In this document: positions 38,649 through 48,422 of the stretch, piece after piece
How positions within the stretch are numbered: the first letter of the stretch is position 1
How the letters are laid out: the number at the start of each line of letters is the position of its first letter
NCBI RefSeq assembly: GCF_025642135.1
Contig: NZ_CP106793.1
Location: 4,923,501 to 4,987,500 of the forward strand
DNA from: Streptomyces cynarae
Lineage (GTDB): Bacteria; Actinomycetota; Actinomycetes; Streptomycetales; Streptomycetaceae
Length of the DNA: 64,000 bases
Direction of reading: 5' to 3'
The notes under the pieces: generated by a model
The model's input: the letters and a program-made list of their open reading frames with translations, nothing else
What the model was told of the DNA's origin: nothing
Database searches by the model: none
Position numbers and translations under genes: made by a program

Positions 38649-38670
38649 TTACTTGACGCACGGCTAGTTA
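38649..38670. promoter_or_regulatory. TetR operator candidate, left site
   Basis: TTACTTG-N8-CTAGTTA, a partial dyad. Together with the right site it forms a long mirror arrangement: ACTTACTTG at 38647-38655 is the exact complement of CAAGTAAGT at 38711-38719. Confidence 0.65.
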
Positions 38671-38695
38671 CGGGGCTATCTTCCCCGAGAATAGC

Positions 38696-38717
38696 GAACT
38701 AGCCGGGCGACAAGTAA
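38696..38717. promoter_or_regulatory. TetR operator candidate, right site
   Basis: GAACTAG-N8-CAAGTAA, the inverted counterpart of the left site with the same 8-bp spacer. Centre-to-centre distance is 47 bp. Both lie between the divergent tetR and MFS starts. Confidence 0.65.
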
Positions 38718-38721
38718 GTAG

Positions 38722-40353
<1,632 letters not shown>

Positions 40354-40373
40354 CCGGCACGGGCTCCGGCCCG

Positions 40374-40405
40374 AGGCCCCCGGGTGCGTGCGCCCGGGGG
40401 CCTTT
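40374..40405 (+). terminator. terminator after the MFS gene
   Basis: 11-bp perfect inverted repeat AGGCCCCCGGG / CCCGGGGGCCT (40374-40384 / 40393-40403) with an 8-nt loop, then TTC. Confidence 0.8.
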
Positions 40406-40450
40406 CGGCACGCGGACGGGCACAGCGGGCGAGTCTCGCCCCCGCCGCCC

Positions 40451-40472
40451 TGTCAGTGCCGCGTGGCAGCAT
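40451..40472 (+). promoter_or_regulatory. AraC-gene promoter, TGTCAGTG-N8-CAGCAT
   Basis: TGTCAGTG (40451-40458), 8 bp, CAGCAT (40467-40472), then GTG after 7 nt. It resembles the RecA-independent damage promoter except for C instead of T at the first -10 position. Confidence 0.5.
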
Positions 40473-40479
40473 CGGGGGC

Positions 40480-40902
40480 GTGGACAAGATGCGGCAGCTG
40501 CGGCTGGCCAAGGATCTGATGGACCGGGACTGGGCCGATCCGGCGCTCGATCTTGAGGCCGTCGCCGACCGTGCCGGGTACTCGCGGTATCACTTCCTGC
40601 GGGCCTTCAAGGAGGCGTACGGCGAGACGCCGCGGCAGTATCTGACGCACCGGCGCATCGAGCGCGCCGAGGACCTGCTGCGCACCGCCGATCTGTCCGT
40701 GACCGAGATCTGCCATCTCGTGGGGTTCAGCAGCGTCGGGACGTTCTCGGCGCGGTTCAAGGCCAGGACCGGGCTCACGCCCAGCGAGTACCGCGCCAAG
40801 CACGTCGGCCGCGGCGCCGCGCTCATACCCGGGTGTTACGCGATGCTCTGGGCGGGCGGGTTCCGCAGGAGCGAGCAGAGCAATTCCGGAGAAGCGGGGT
40901 GA
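40480..40902 (+). CDS. AraC-family transcriptional regulator (HTH domain only)
   Basis: 140 aa, consisting essentially of the double HTH of the AraC/XylS family (RAGYSRYHFLRAFKEAYGETP; VGFSSVGTFSARFKARTGLTP) without a separate ligand domain. GTG 40480 is 7 nt after CAGCAT; ATG 40489 is an alternative. A VOC protein follows 58 bp downstream, a common pairing that suggests one regulated unit. Confidence 0.88.
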   Translation: MDKMRQLRLAKDLMDRDWADPALDLEAVADRAGYSRYHFLRAFKEAYGETPRQYLTHRRIERAEDLLRTADLSVTEICHLVGFSSVGTFSARFKARTGLTPSEYRAKHVGRGAALIPGCYAMLWAGGFRRSEQSNSGEAG

Positions 40903-40960
40903 AGGGGCCGCTGCTTACCGTGGCAGCGCACACCGCACCTCCCACCTCCAGGAGCACGCC

Positions 40961-41404
40961 ATGATCAAGGGGCTCGCCATCACCACCGTCTGGGTCCTCG
41001 ACCAGGACCGGGCCAAGGAGTTCTACACGCAGAAGCTCGGCCTCGAGGTCCGTACGGACATGACCATGGGCGACGGCGGCATGCGCTGGCTCACCGTAGG
41101 CGCCCCGGACCAGCCCGACGTCGAGCTGACGCTCATGGTGCCCGGGCCGCCGGCGATGGACCCCGAGTCCGCCGAGATGATGAAGAAGCTCGTCGCCAAG
41201 GGCGCTCTCGGTGCCGGTGTGCTGGCCACCGACGACATCCACGGCGACTACAAGCGGCTCAAGGACCGCGGCGTGGAGTTCCTCCAGGAGCCGCAGGAGC
41301 GGCCGTACGGCACCGAGGCGCTCTTCCGCGACGACTCCGGCAACTGGTTCTCCTTCACCCAGCGCCGCGAGGGCGGTCTGGACTTCGAGAAGGAGTGGAG
41401 CTAG
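40961..41404 (+). CDS. VOC (glyoxalase/bleomycin-resistance) family protein
   Basis: 147 aa with two beta-alpha-beta-beta-beta modules of the vicinal oxygen chelate fold (TVWVLDQDRAKEFYTQKLG; RPYGTEALFRDDSGNWFSF). Members are metal-dependent lyases, dioxygenases or drug binders; the reaction is not deducible. ATG 40961 is preceded by AGGAG. Probably co-transcribed with the AraC gene. Confidence 0.9.
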   Translation: MIKGLAITTVWVLDQDRAKEFYTQKLGLEVRTDMTMGDGGMRWLTVGAPDQPDVELTLMVPGPPAMDPESAEMMKKLVAKGALGAGVLATDDIHGDYKRLKDRGVEFLQEPQERPYGTEALFRDDSGNWFSFTQRREGGLDFEKEWS

Positions 41405-41461
41405 CCGGCTCCTCCCTGTCCTTCTGCCGGCCCCGGTCCTGCGGCCTCCCGGTTCTGCTTC

Positions 41462-42820
41462 TTACTTTCCCGACATGGGCAGCATCGGAAAGCTGCCCGT
41501 GTCCGTCGGCGCGTGCTCCGGCAGCCACAGCACCGCCACCGCCCCCTCGGCCGGCACGTGCTCCGGCACCCCGGGCGCCCGGATGTTGCGGAACGTCAGC
41601 CGGGCGCCCAGCACCCGCGCCTGCCCCGCCGCGATCGTGAGCCCCAGGCCGTGGCCCTGGCCCGAGCGGTCCGACCTGCCCGTACGGAACCGGCTCGGGC
41701 CCTCGGCCAGCAGCTCCTCGGGGAAGCCGGGCCCGTGGTCCCGTACACGGATCACCCGGCCCTCGACGGACACCTCGATGGGCGGCTTGCCGTGTCGTGC
41801 CGCGTTCGCCAGCAGGTTGAACAGCACCCGCTCCAGACGGCGCGGGTCCGTGGTGACCTCCGACTCGTGGATCACCCTGACGTCGACGTCCGCGTCCTTC
41901 GCGGCCACCCGCCGGGTCACGAACTCACCCAGCATGATGTCCTGCAGCTCGGCCCGCTCGGACGCGCCGTCCAGACGGGCCACCTCCAGGACGTCCTCCA
42001 CGAGCGTCCGCATGGCCTTCGCGCGGTCCAACACCAGTTCGGTGGGGCGGCCCGGCGGCAGCAGCTCCGCCGCGGTGAGCAGGCCCGTCACCGGCGTGCG
42101 CAGCTCGTGCGCGATGTCCGCGGTCACCCGGCGCTCCGCCTCCAGCCGCTGTTGCAACGCGTCCGCCATCGCGTCCACCGCCCGCGCCAGATCGTCCGTC
42201 TCGTCGCGTACGACACCACCGATCGCGTCCCGTACGCGCACGTCCGTCTCGCCCTTGGCGACCCGGTTCGCCGCGGCGGCCGCCTTGCGCAGCCGGCCCG
42301 ACAGCTGCCCGCCGATCAGCACACCGAGCGCGGAGCCCCCGAGGACCACCGCGATCGAACCGATGATCAGGGCCTGGTCGAGGTCCTTGATCACCCCGAC
42401 GCTGCGGTCCGTGCGGGTGTGCAGGGACAGCACCCGGCCGTCCTTGAGCGGTACGGCGGCCCAGGTGTCCGGCACCCCGTTGCGGTCCCAGGAGGCGAAG
42501 GTGGCGCGCCTGCCCTGCATGACCTTCTCCAGGAGGTCCCGCGGGATGGCCGGGTCGTCGATCTTGGTCCCGAAGGTCTGGGTGCGCCCGGACTCGTACA
42601 TCCGCTGCGCCACCTGGATGCGCTCGTCGGCGAGGTCACGTGCGCTGTTCAGCATCGACACCTGGGCCGCGTTGTGCACGACCAGGCTCAACGCGATCGC
42701 GACGAGCGCCCCGACCAGGGCGATCGCCGCGCTGAGCTTCCATCTCAGACCGGTGCGTATGGCCGCGTCCTCGGGGACGAGGCGGCCGATGATCCCCCGC
42801 ATGCTCCTGTCCCCGCTCAC
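41462..42820 (-). CDS. cseC: sensor histidine kinase CseC
   Basis: About 452 aa. TM1 (about residues 26-48), an extracytoplasmic sensor region, TM2 (about 165-185), HAMP, and HisKA with RRVTADIAHELRTPVTG carrying the phospho-acceptor His. HATPase_c follows with NAARHGK and GHGLGLTIAAGQARVL. In S. coelicolor CseC senses cell-envelope damage and phosphorylates CseB. GTG 42820 overlaps the cseB stop (GTGA); ATG 42802 is an alternative. Confidence 0.93.
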   Translation of the reverse strand: MSGDRSMRGIIGRLVPEDAAIRTGLRWKLSAAIALVGALVAIALSLVVHNAAQVSMLNSARDLADERIQVAQRMYESGRTQTFGTKIDDPAIPRDLLEKVMQGRRATFASWDRNGVPDTWAAVPLKDGRVLSLHTRTDRSVGVIKDLDQALIIGSIAVVLGGSALGVLIGGQLSGRLRKAAAAANRVAKGETDVRVRDAIGGVVRDETDDLARAVDAMADALQQRLEAERRVTADIAHELRTPVTGLLTAAELLPPGRPTELVLDRAKAMRTLVEDVLEVARLDGASERAELQDIMLGEFVTRRVAAKDADVDVRVIHESEVTTDPRRLERVLFNLLANAARHGKPPIEVSVEGRVIRVRDHGPGFPEELLAEGPSRFRTGRSDRSGQGHGLGLTIAAGQARVLGARLTFRNIRAPGVPEHVPAEGAVAVLWLPEHAPTDTGSFPMLPMSGK

Positions 42821-43521
42821 GCCTTCAACTTGTAGCCGAAGCCGCGGACCGTCTCGATCCGGTCCTGGCCGATCTTGGTGCGCAGCCGCTGCACATGGAC
42901 GTCGACGACACGGGTGTCCCCGCCCCAGCCGTAGTCCCACACGCGCTCCAGCAGCTTGTCGCGCGACAGTACGGTGCCGGGCGCCGACGAGAACTCGAGC
43001 AGCAGGCGCATCTCGGTCGGCGTCAGGGCCACCGGCTGCCCGGCCCGCCGGACCTCCATCCCCTCGGTGTCGACCTCCAGGTCACCGAAGGTGAGCACCC
43101 CGTCGTCCCCGGGCGAGGTGTCCTCGGCCGCCCGGCCGGCGCCGCTCGCGTGCCCGAAGCGGCGCAGCACCGCACGGATGCGCGCCACCAGCACGGCGCC
43201 GTCGAAGGGCTTGGTCACGTAGTCGTCGGCGCCCGCCTCCAGACCGAGCACCACGTCGATCGAGTCGGCCCGCGCGGACAACATGATCACCGGCACGGTC
43301 GACTCGTCGCGGATGCGCCGGCACAGGCTGACCCCGTCCAGGCCCGGAACCATCACGTCCAGCAGGGCGATGTCGGGACGGCGGGCGCGGAACGCCTCCA
43401 AGCCCGACAGGCCGTCGGGCATGGCGGTCACCGCGAAGCCGTCGCGCTCCAGCGCGAGCTGGGTGGCCTCGCGGATGACGTCGTCGTCCTCGACGAACAG
43501 GACGTGTGTCTGCTCTGCCAT
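42817..43521 (-). CDS. cseB: OmpR-type response regulator CseB
   Basis: 234 aa. The receiver domain has EDDD near the N-terminus, phospho-acceptor Asp in IALLDVMVP, and Lys in YVTKPF. The C-terminal winged helix ends RVWDYGWGGDTRVVDVHVQRLR...GYKLKA. By analogy with S. coelicolor it activates the sigE promoter in response to CseC. It overlaps cseC by 4 nt and follows cseA after 26 bp. Confidence 0.95.
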   Translation of the reverse strand: MAEQTHVLFVEDDDVIREATQLALERDGFAVTAMPDGLSGLEAFRARRPDIALLDVMVPGLDGVSLCRRIRDESTVPVIMLSARADSIDVVLGLEAGADDYVTKPFDGAVLVARIRAVLRRFGHASGAGRAAEDTSPGDDGVLTFGDLEVDTEGMEVRRAGQPVALTPTEMRLLLEFSSAPGTVLSRDKLLERVWDYGWGGDTRVVDVHVQRLRTKIGQDRIETVRGFGYKLKA

Positions 43522-43547
43522 CCGCTGCTCTCAGTAGGGGTCGGGTG

Positions 43548-44204
43548 TCACTTCTTGGTGGGGGCGGCGGTGCCGCTGTTGCCCACAGCGTTGCTGTACT
43601 CGTTGCGCGTGCGGGATATCTCGGTGAAGTGGCTGGTCCTCCAGTCGTAGGTGATCACTTCCTCGCTGGAGGGGTACGACACCGGGTCGCCCTTCTCGTA
43701 CATCTGCTGGGTCACCACCAGGTCGCCGCGGTCGATCTCCGCGTAGACCGGCGGCTCCTCGGCCTTGAACACATTCTGGTACCTGTGGTTCTTCATCCGG
43801 TACACGTACGAGCCGACCCCGACCGCGTCACCGCACGTCATCACGTTGACCACGATGTCGTCGACATCGCCGCCGGTGAGGTCGCCGTAGGACACGTCGA
43901 CCGGGTACTCGTCGGCCACGCAGGGCTTCAGGTCCTCCTTGACCACCTTGGCGACCTGCGGGTCGTCCTTGACGATCTTCACCACTTCGGCGCGCGTGGG
44001 CTCCTTGGTGGTGGGCGACGGCGACGGCGTGGCGGCACCCGCGATGACCGGGTCGCTCCCCGCGGGGCCCTCGTCCCGGGCGCCCGCGCCGCCCGTGGCG
44101 CAGGCGGAGACGAAAAGCCCGAGGGCGGTGACCGCGGCCACCGCCGCGGTCACCGCCTTCAGGGCTCCGCTGAGCCGTATGACCCCCGTACCTAGGCGGC
44201 GCAA
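43548..44204 (-). CDS. cseA: lipoprotein CseA, negative modulator of the SigE system
   Basis: 218 aa. A signal sequence with lipobox (GLFVSAC, Cys about residue 35) indicates an extracytoplasmic lipoprotein. The mature part has two further Cys and no named domain. In S. coelicolor loss of CseA raises sigE expression. The likely start is a TTG at 44204, inside the 3' end of sigE (13-nt overlap), with GAGGAG 8 nt upstream, so translation is probably coupled to sigE. Confidence 0.9.
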   Translation of the reverse strand: MRRLGTGVIRLSGALKAVTAAVAAVTALGLFVSACATGGAGARDEGPAGSDPVIAGAATPSPSPTTKEPTRAEVVKIVKDDPQVAKVVKEDLKPCVADEYPVDVSYGDLTGGDVDDIVVNVMTCGDAVGVGSYVYRMKNHRYQNVFKAEEPPVYAEIDRGDLVVTQQMYEKGDPVSYPSSEEVITYDWRTSHFTEISRTRNEYSNAVGNSGTAAPTKK

Positions 44205-44731
44205 CGCTCCCGCTCCTCACGCTCCAGCGCGCGTGCGTCCAGGTCGCGGGCTTCCAGCTCCTCCCGGAGCCGGGCGAGCGCCCGGTGCAGCGTGCTCTTG
44301 ACCGTACCGGCCGACATGCCGAGGGCGGCGGCCGTCTCCTCCGTGGACATCTGCTCCCAGTGTCGCAGCACGACGACGCTGCGCTGCTTGGGAGCCAGCA
44401 CCTTCAGGACGTCCATCAGCAGGGCACGGGCGGCGTGCTGCTCCGTGGAGTCCTCCACCGACGCGTCCGGGAGCTGCTCGGTGGGGACCTCCTCCAGTTT
44501 GCGCGAGCGCCACCACTCGGTCCGCGTGTTGATCATGACGCGGCGCAGGTAGGCGTCGGCCAGTCGCTTGTCCGCGATGCCGTCCCAGCGGCCGTAGGTG
44601 CGCACCAGCGCGGTCTGCAGCAGGTCCTGGGCGTCGGTCGGGTCGGGGACCAGCCGGCGCGCGCTGCGCAGCAGCGCGTCCTGCCGGGTGCGTACGTAGT
44701 CTTCGAACTCGAGCACCTCGCCGTGCGCCAT
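44192..44731 (-). CDS. sigE: ECF sigma factor SigE
   Basis: 179 aa. Sigma region 2 (EDYVRTRQDALLRSARRLVPDPTDAQDLLQ region) and region 4 (VLAPKQRSVVVLRHWEQMSTEETAAALG) are intact. It directs cell-envelope stress genes and is controlled by CseB rather than an anti-sigma factor. ATG 44731 (MAHGEVLEFEDY) has GGAGG at 8 nt; open frame upstream has no homology. First gene of sigE-cseA-cseB-cseC. Confidence 0.95.
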   Translation of the reverse strand: MAHGEVLEFEDYVRTRQDALLRSARRLVPDPTDAQDLLQTALVRTYGRWDGIADKRLADAYLRRVMINTRTEWWRSRKLEEVPTEQLPDASVEDSTEQHAARALLMDVLKVLAPKQRSVVVLRHWEQMSTEETAAALGMSAGTVKSTLHRALARLREELEARDLDARALEREERERCAA

Positions 44732-45091
44732 TCCAACCGCCTCCGTTCCCCGTTTTCCGACCTGTGGTCCGGCTGCGCCCCGCAGCCCGGCCGGTTCCTC
44801 ACAACCTCGAGCGGGCCCGTCCCGAGCCCGGGTGCCGCACTGTCGGCGGCACGCATATGAAGTTACGGACGAGTTGTCACGGCGTTGTCCGTTCCAGGCT
44901 GCGGAGAGCACTCGGCTGTCCGTCGGTTGTGTAACAGGCGTAGGAACGGGGTAAAGGCAGGCGGGAGTTGGGGTGGGTATGGGGTGATTTGTCAGGTGGG
45001 TAGGGGGCTGGAGGCTGTGATGTGGCGGCGGTGTTGCTGTGACGGGACCAAGGGTTGGCTGTGAAATCGGGGAGCGGGGCGCTCGGACGGG
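44732..45091. other. intergenic region between mutY and sigE
   Basis: 360 bp with no gene seen. It holds the sigE promoter candidate and a long untranslated leader, and beyond it a G-rich stretch after mutY without a clear terminator. Confidence 0.6.
44832..44880 (-). promoter_or_regulatory. sigE promoter candidate with hairpin at the transcript start
   Basis: On the minus strand GTGACA (44875-44880), a 17-bp spacer and TATGCG (44852-44857). Just downstream is a 7-bp inverted repeat GCGGCAC/GTGCCGC (44832-44838, 44846-44852) that would sit at the RNA 5' end. The leader to sigE would be about 115 nt. Confidence 0.45.
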
Positions 45092-46051
45092 TCAGGTGAG
45101 GGGCAGGCGGTAGAGGCGGCCCGGGAGGGGCTCCACCAGGCCGTCGGAGACCAGGCCGTCCAGGGCGCGGGCGCGCTGGACCGGGTCGTCCCACACGCGG
45201 TCGAGCACCGACTGCGGCACCGGGCCCACGGCCTCCCGCAGCACGGCCAGCAGTCGGCCGCGCACCTGACGGTCCGTGCCCGCGTACGTCTGGCCTCGGC
45301 GCGGCGGACCGTCGTGCTCGGGCTTCCCGGCCAGTCGCCAGGCGCACTGCGTGGCGATCGGGCAGCGGTGGCAGTTCTCGTTCTTCGCCGTGCAGATCAG
45401 CGCGCCCAGTTCCATGGAGGCGGCGGCCCAGCGCGAGGCGGTGCGCTCGTCGTCCGGCAGCAATTCGCGGGCGAGCCTGCGCTCGGCGGCGGTGGTGGCG
45501 TTGGGCGGGTACTGCACGCCGGTGACCGCGCGGGCCAGGACCCGGCGCACATTGGTGTCGAGCACCGGGTGTCGCTGGCCGTACGCGAACGACGCGACGG
45601 CGGCGGCCGTGTACTCGCCGATGCCGGGCAGGGCGAGCAGTTGGGCGTGGTCTGTGGGGACGTCGCCGCCGTGCCGTTCCGTTATGGCGACCGCGGCGCC
45701 GTGCAGGCGGAGGGCGCGGCGGGGGTAGCCGAGGCGGCCCCAGGCACGGACCGCTTCGCCGGGGGGTTCCTTGGCCAGGTCGGCCGGGCGGGGCCAGCGG
45801 GTGAGCCACTGCTCGTAGACGGGCAGGACGCGGTTGACCGGCGTCTGCTGCAGCATGAACTCACTGACCATCACGCCCCAGGGTCCGGCTTCCGGGCGCC
45901 GCCACGGGAGATCACGGGCGTGCTGCTCGAACCAGGCGATGACCGGGCCGTGCAGGACCGTGCCGGGGGCTTGGCCGGTGGCGGTGGAGCCGGGGGTGTC
46001 GTCGGTCTGGACGGGGGCGGTGGCGGGGGCGGGGGTGGTGGGTGCAGTCAT
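45092..46051 (-). CDS. mutY: A/G-specific adenine DNA glycosylase MutY
   Basis: 319-aa base-excision repair enzyme that removes A opposite 8-oxoG. The HhH-GPD fold shows catalytic E64 (EFMLQQT), HhH LPGIGEYTAAAV, catalytic D164 (LDTNVRRVLAR), and a 4Fe-4S cluster C219-x6-C226-x2-C229-x5-C235. The C-terminal MutT-like domain is short. ATG 46051 (MTAPTTPAPA) is preceded by no strong ribosome site. It is near radA and disA in a repair-gene neighbourhood. Confidence 0.93.
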   Translation of the reverse strand: MTAPTTPAPATAPVQTDDTPGSTATGQAPGTVLHGPVIAWFEQHARDLPWRRPEAGPWGVMVSEFMLQQTPVNRVLPVYEQWLTRWPRPADLAKEPPGEAVRAWGRLGYPRRALRLHGAAVAITERHGGDVPTDHAQLLALPGIGEYTAAAVASFAYGQRHPVLDTNVRRVLARAVTGVQYPPNATTAAERRLARELLPDDERTASRWAAASMELGALICTAKNENCHRCPIATQCAWRLAGKPEHDGPPRRGQTYAGTDRQVRGRLLAVLREAVGPVPQSVLDRVWDDPVQRARALDGLVSDGLVEPLPGRLYRLPLT

Positions 46052-46291
46052 GGCGTAGTCGATCCTGCCATGCCGGGGGTGGTCGGGTGGGGAACCGGCT
46101 CGGGGTGGTTTTGTCCGGGATGACCTTTCGTGGGCTCCGGCGGTCGGGCTCGGTGTCCGTGGGTGAGGGCGTCCTCCGGAGAGTTCGCCGGCTCGGCGGA
46201 CGCGGCTCTCCGAGATGATGATCCGGAAAAGTTGTGGCCCGGGCGGCGGGTGGGGCCAGGTGTGGGGGAGATCTCTCGTACAGTTTGCGCC

Positions 46292-47104
46292 GTGGGATCT
46301 CTGCGCAATCCGGTTGGGCCGCTTCCCTCCTCCATCTACTGGCGACGGAGGGCCGTAGTGCTGTCCGTGGTCGCCCTGTTGGTGCTGCTCGTCGTGTGGG
46401 CGGTCACCTCCTCCGGTGGCGGCGGGAAGAACAAGGCGGACGGCTCGAACGGCAAGCATCCCACGTCATCGATCACGCCGGGCCCGTCCGGTACGGGGCC
46501 CGCGATCAGCCAACGCCCGGGCGGGCGCGACGAGTCGGGCGGCGGCGACGGCTCCGGGTCCTCCGGGTCGTCGGGCTCCGGGACCTCCGACGGAACGGGT
46601 GGCGCCGGATCCGGCGGCGCGGGCGACGGGGTTAACGGCGGTGGCAGCGGCGGCACTTCCTCCTCCGTCGACCAGCTCCCCGCTGGTGGTGGGGCGACGC
46701 TGCCCAACTGCGCGTCCGGCGCGGTGCAGTTGACGCTGCGCAGCCTGCACAACACCTACGAGCCCGGGGACACCCCCACCTTCCAGCTGATCGCCAAGAA
46801 CACCTCAGGCAGCGACTGCAAGGTCGACCTCGGCCCCAAGTACGCGGTGCTGACGATCACTCAGACGGGAAGCGGCAGCGCCTTCTGGACCTCGGCGGAC
46901 TGCCCCGGCGGCTCGGGCGGCGCGCTGTTCCGGGTGCCCGCGAACGAGCAGGTCACCTACACCGTGAAGTGGGACCGCAAGCACAGCGCACCCAACTGCG
47001 CGACGCCCCCGGCGGGTTCCGCGCCGGCGGGCACCTACCTGGTCGAGGCGAAGGTCCCCGGCTTCCCGAAGGCCCAGACGTCGTTCGTGCTGGCGAAGGA
47101 CTAG
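46292..47104 (+). CDS. membrane-anchored protein with Gly/Ser linker
   Basis: 270 aa. One TM helix (about residues 20-42) is followed by a long Gly/Ser/Asp-rich linker (45-125) and an extracytoplasmic beta-rich domain with four Cys (PNCASGAVQLTLRSLHNTY ... PNCATPPAG). I do not recognise a named family; such proteins are frequent in Streptomyces. GTG 46292 is 7 nt after TACAGT (46279-46284), so it is probably leaderless. Confidence 0.78.
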   Translation: MGSLRNPVGPLPSSIYWRRRAVVLSVVALLVLLVVWAVTSSGGGGKNKADGSNGKHPTSSITPGPSGTGPAISQRPGGRDESGGGDGSGSSGSSGSGTSDGTGGAGSGGAGDGVNGGGSGGTSSSVDQLPAGGGATLPNCASGAVQLTLRSLHNTYEPGDTPTFQLIAKNTSGSDCKVDLGPKYAVLTITQTGSGSAFWTSADCPGGSGGALFRVPANEQVTYTVKWDRKHSAPNCATPPAGSAPAGTYLVEAKVPGFPKAQTSFVLAKD

Positions 47105-47216
47105 GTCCTGTCCTTGGGATGAGCCGGGCGTCGCGGGCCCCGGCCCGTGAGTACGGCAACCCCGACTGCCGGGTGCCGTGCGCGGCACAGCGCCCCGGCC
47201 CCGGCTCGGCCGTCGG

Positions 47217-48341
47217 TCAGACGTACCGCTCGAGGATCGAGGACTCCGCCAGCCGCGACAGGCCCTCGCGTACGCTCCGTGCCCGGGCCTCGCCCACCCC
47301 GTCCACCGTCTGCAGGTCGTCCACGCTGGCCGCGAGCAGTTTCTGGAGGCCGCCGAAGTGCTCCACCAGGCGGTCGATGATCGCGCCGGGCAGCCGCGGG
47401 ACCTTCGCCAGCAGGCGGAAGCCGCGCGGGGACACCCCGGAGTCGAGCGCCTCGGGGGAGCCGGTGTAACCCAGCGCCTTGGCGACCGTGGACATCTCCA
47501 GGAGCTCCGCGTGGCTCAGCGCGTCCAGCTCGGCCAGCGCCTCCTCGACCGTGCGGGAACGCTTCGCGGTCGGTTCCGGCACGTAGTCGCGGACCACCAG
47601 TTCGCGCTCGGGCTCCACGCCCGCGATCAACTCGTCGAGCTGGAGGGCGAGGAGGCGGCCGTCCGTGCCCAGCTCGACCACGTACTCCGCGATCTCGGTG
47701 GCGATGCGGCGCACCATCTCCAGCCGCTGCGCGACCGCCGAGACGTCCCGGACCGTCACCAGGTCCTCGATCTCCAGCGCGGACAGCGTCCCGGCCACCT
47801 CGTCCAGGCGGAGCTTGTACCGCTCCAGGGTGGCCAGGGCCTGGTTGGCGCGGGACAGGATCGCCGCCGAGTCCTCCAGGACCCGGCGCTGCCCGTCGAC
47901 GTACAGCGCGATCAGGCGCATCGACTGGGAGACGGAGACCACCGGGAAGCCGACCTGCTTGCTCACCCGGTCCGCCGTGCGGTGCCGGGTGCCCGTCTCC
48001 TCCGTCGGGATCGTGGGGTCCGGGACGAACTGCACGCCGGCCCTCAGGATCTTCGACAGGTCCGAGGAGAGCACGAGGCCGCCGTCCAGCTTGCACAGCT
48101 CCCGCAGCCGGGTGGCCGTGAACTCGACGTCCAGGACGAAACCGCCCGTGCACATCGCCTCGACGGTCTTGTCGGAGCCGAGCACGATGAGACCGCCGGT
48201 GTTGCCGCGGAGCACGCGCTCCAGTCCGTCACGCAGGGGCGTGCCAGGTGCCACGGCGCTCAGTGAGGCGCGCATCAGGCGATCGGAACCGGCACTCCCA
48301 CCGGACTTTCCGGGAGCTGCTGCCCGGTCGTTGGCTGCCAC
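47217..48341 (-). CDS. disA: DNA integrity scanning protein, diadenylate cyclase DisA
   Basis: 374 aa, the standard Streptomyces length. The N-terminal DAC domain makes c-di-AMP from ATP ([10 protein letters not shown] near 85-94, GTRHRTA at 117-123), then a helical spine and a C-terminal HhH domain ([29 protein letters not shown]) that binds branched DNA. GTG 48341 has GGAGGAG at good spacing. It starts 81 bp after radA in the same direction, so it is presumably co-transcribed. Confidence 0.96.
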   Translation of the reverse strand: MAANDRAAAPGKSGGSAGSDRLMRASLSAVAPGTPLRDGLERVLRGNTGGLIVLGSDKTVEAMCTGGFVLDVEFTATRLRELCKLDGGLVLSSDLSKILRAGVQFVPDPTIPTEETGTRHRTADRVSKQVGFPVVSVSQSMRLIALYVDGQRRVLEDSAAILSRANQALATLERYKLRLDEVAGTLSALEIEDLVTVRDVSAVAQRLEMVRRIATEIAEYVVELGTDGRLLALQLDELIAGVEPERELVVRDYVPEPTAKRSRTVEEALAELDALSHAELLEMSTVAKALGYTGSPEALDSGVSPRGFRLLAKVPRLPGAIIDRLVEHFGGLQKLLAASVDDLQTVDGVGEARARSVREGLSRLAESSILERYV

Positions 48342-48422
48342 TGCACTCCTCCGGTCGCAGGTTCTGAGGCGCTCCCGTGTCGCACACTCGGTTCGTACGG
48401 ACGGGCGAGACCAGGGCAAAGT

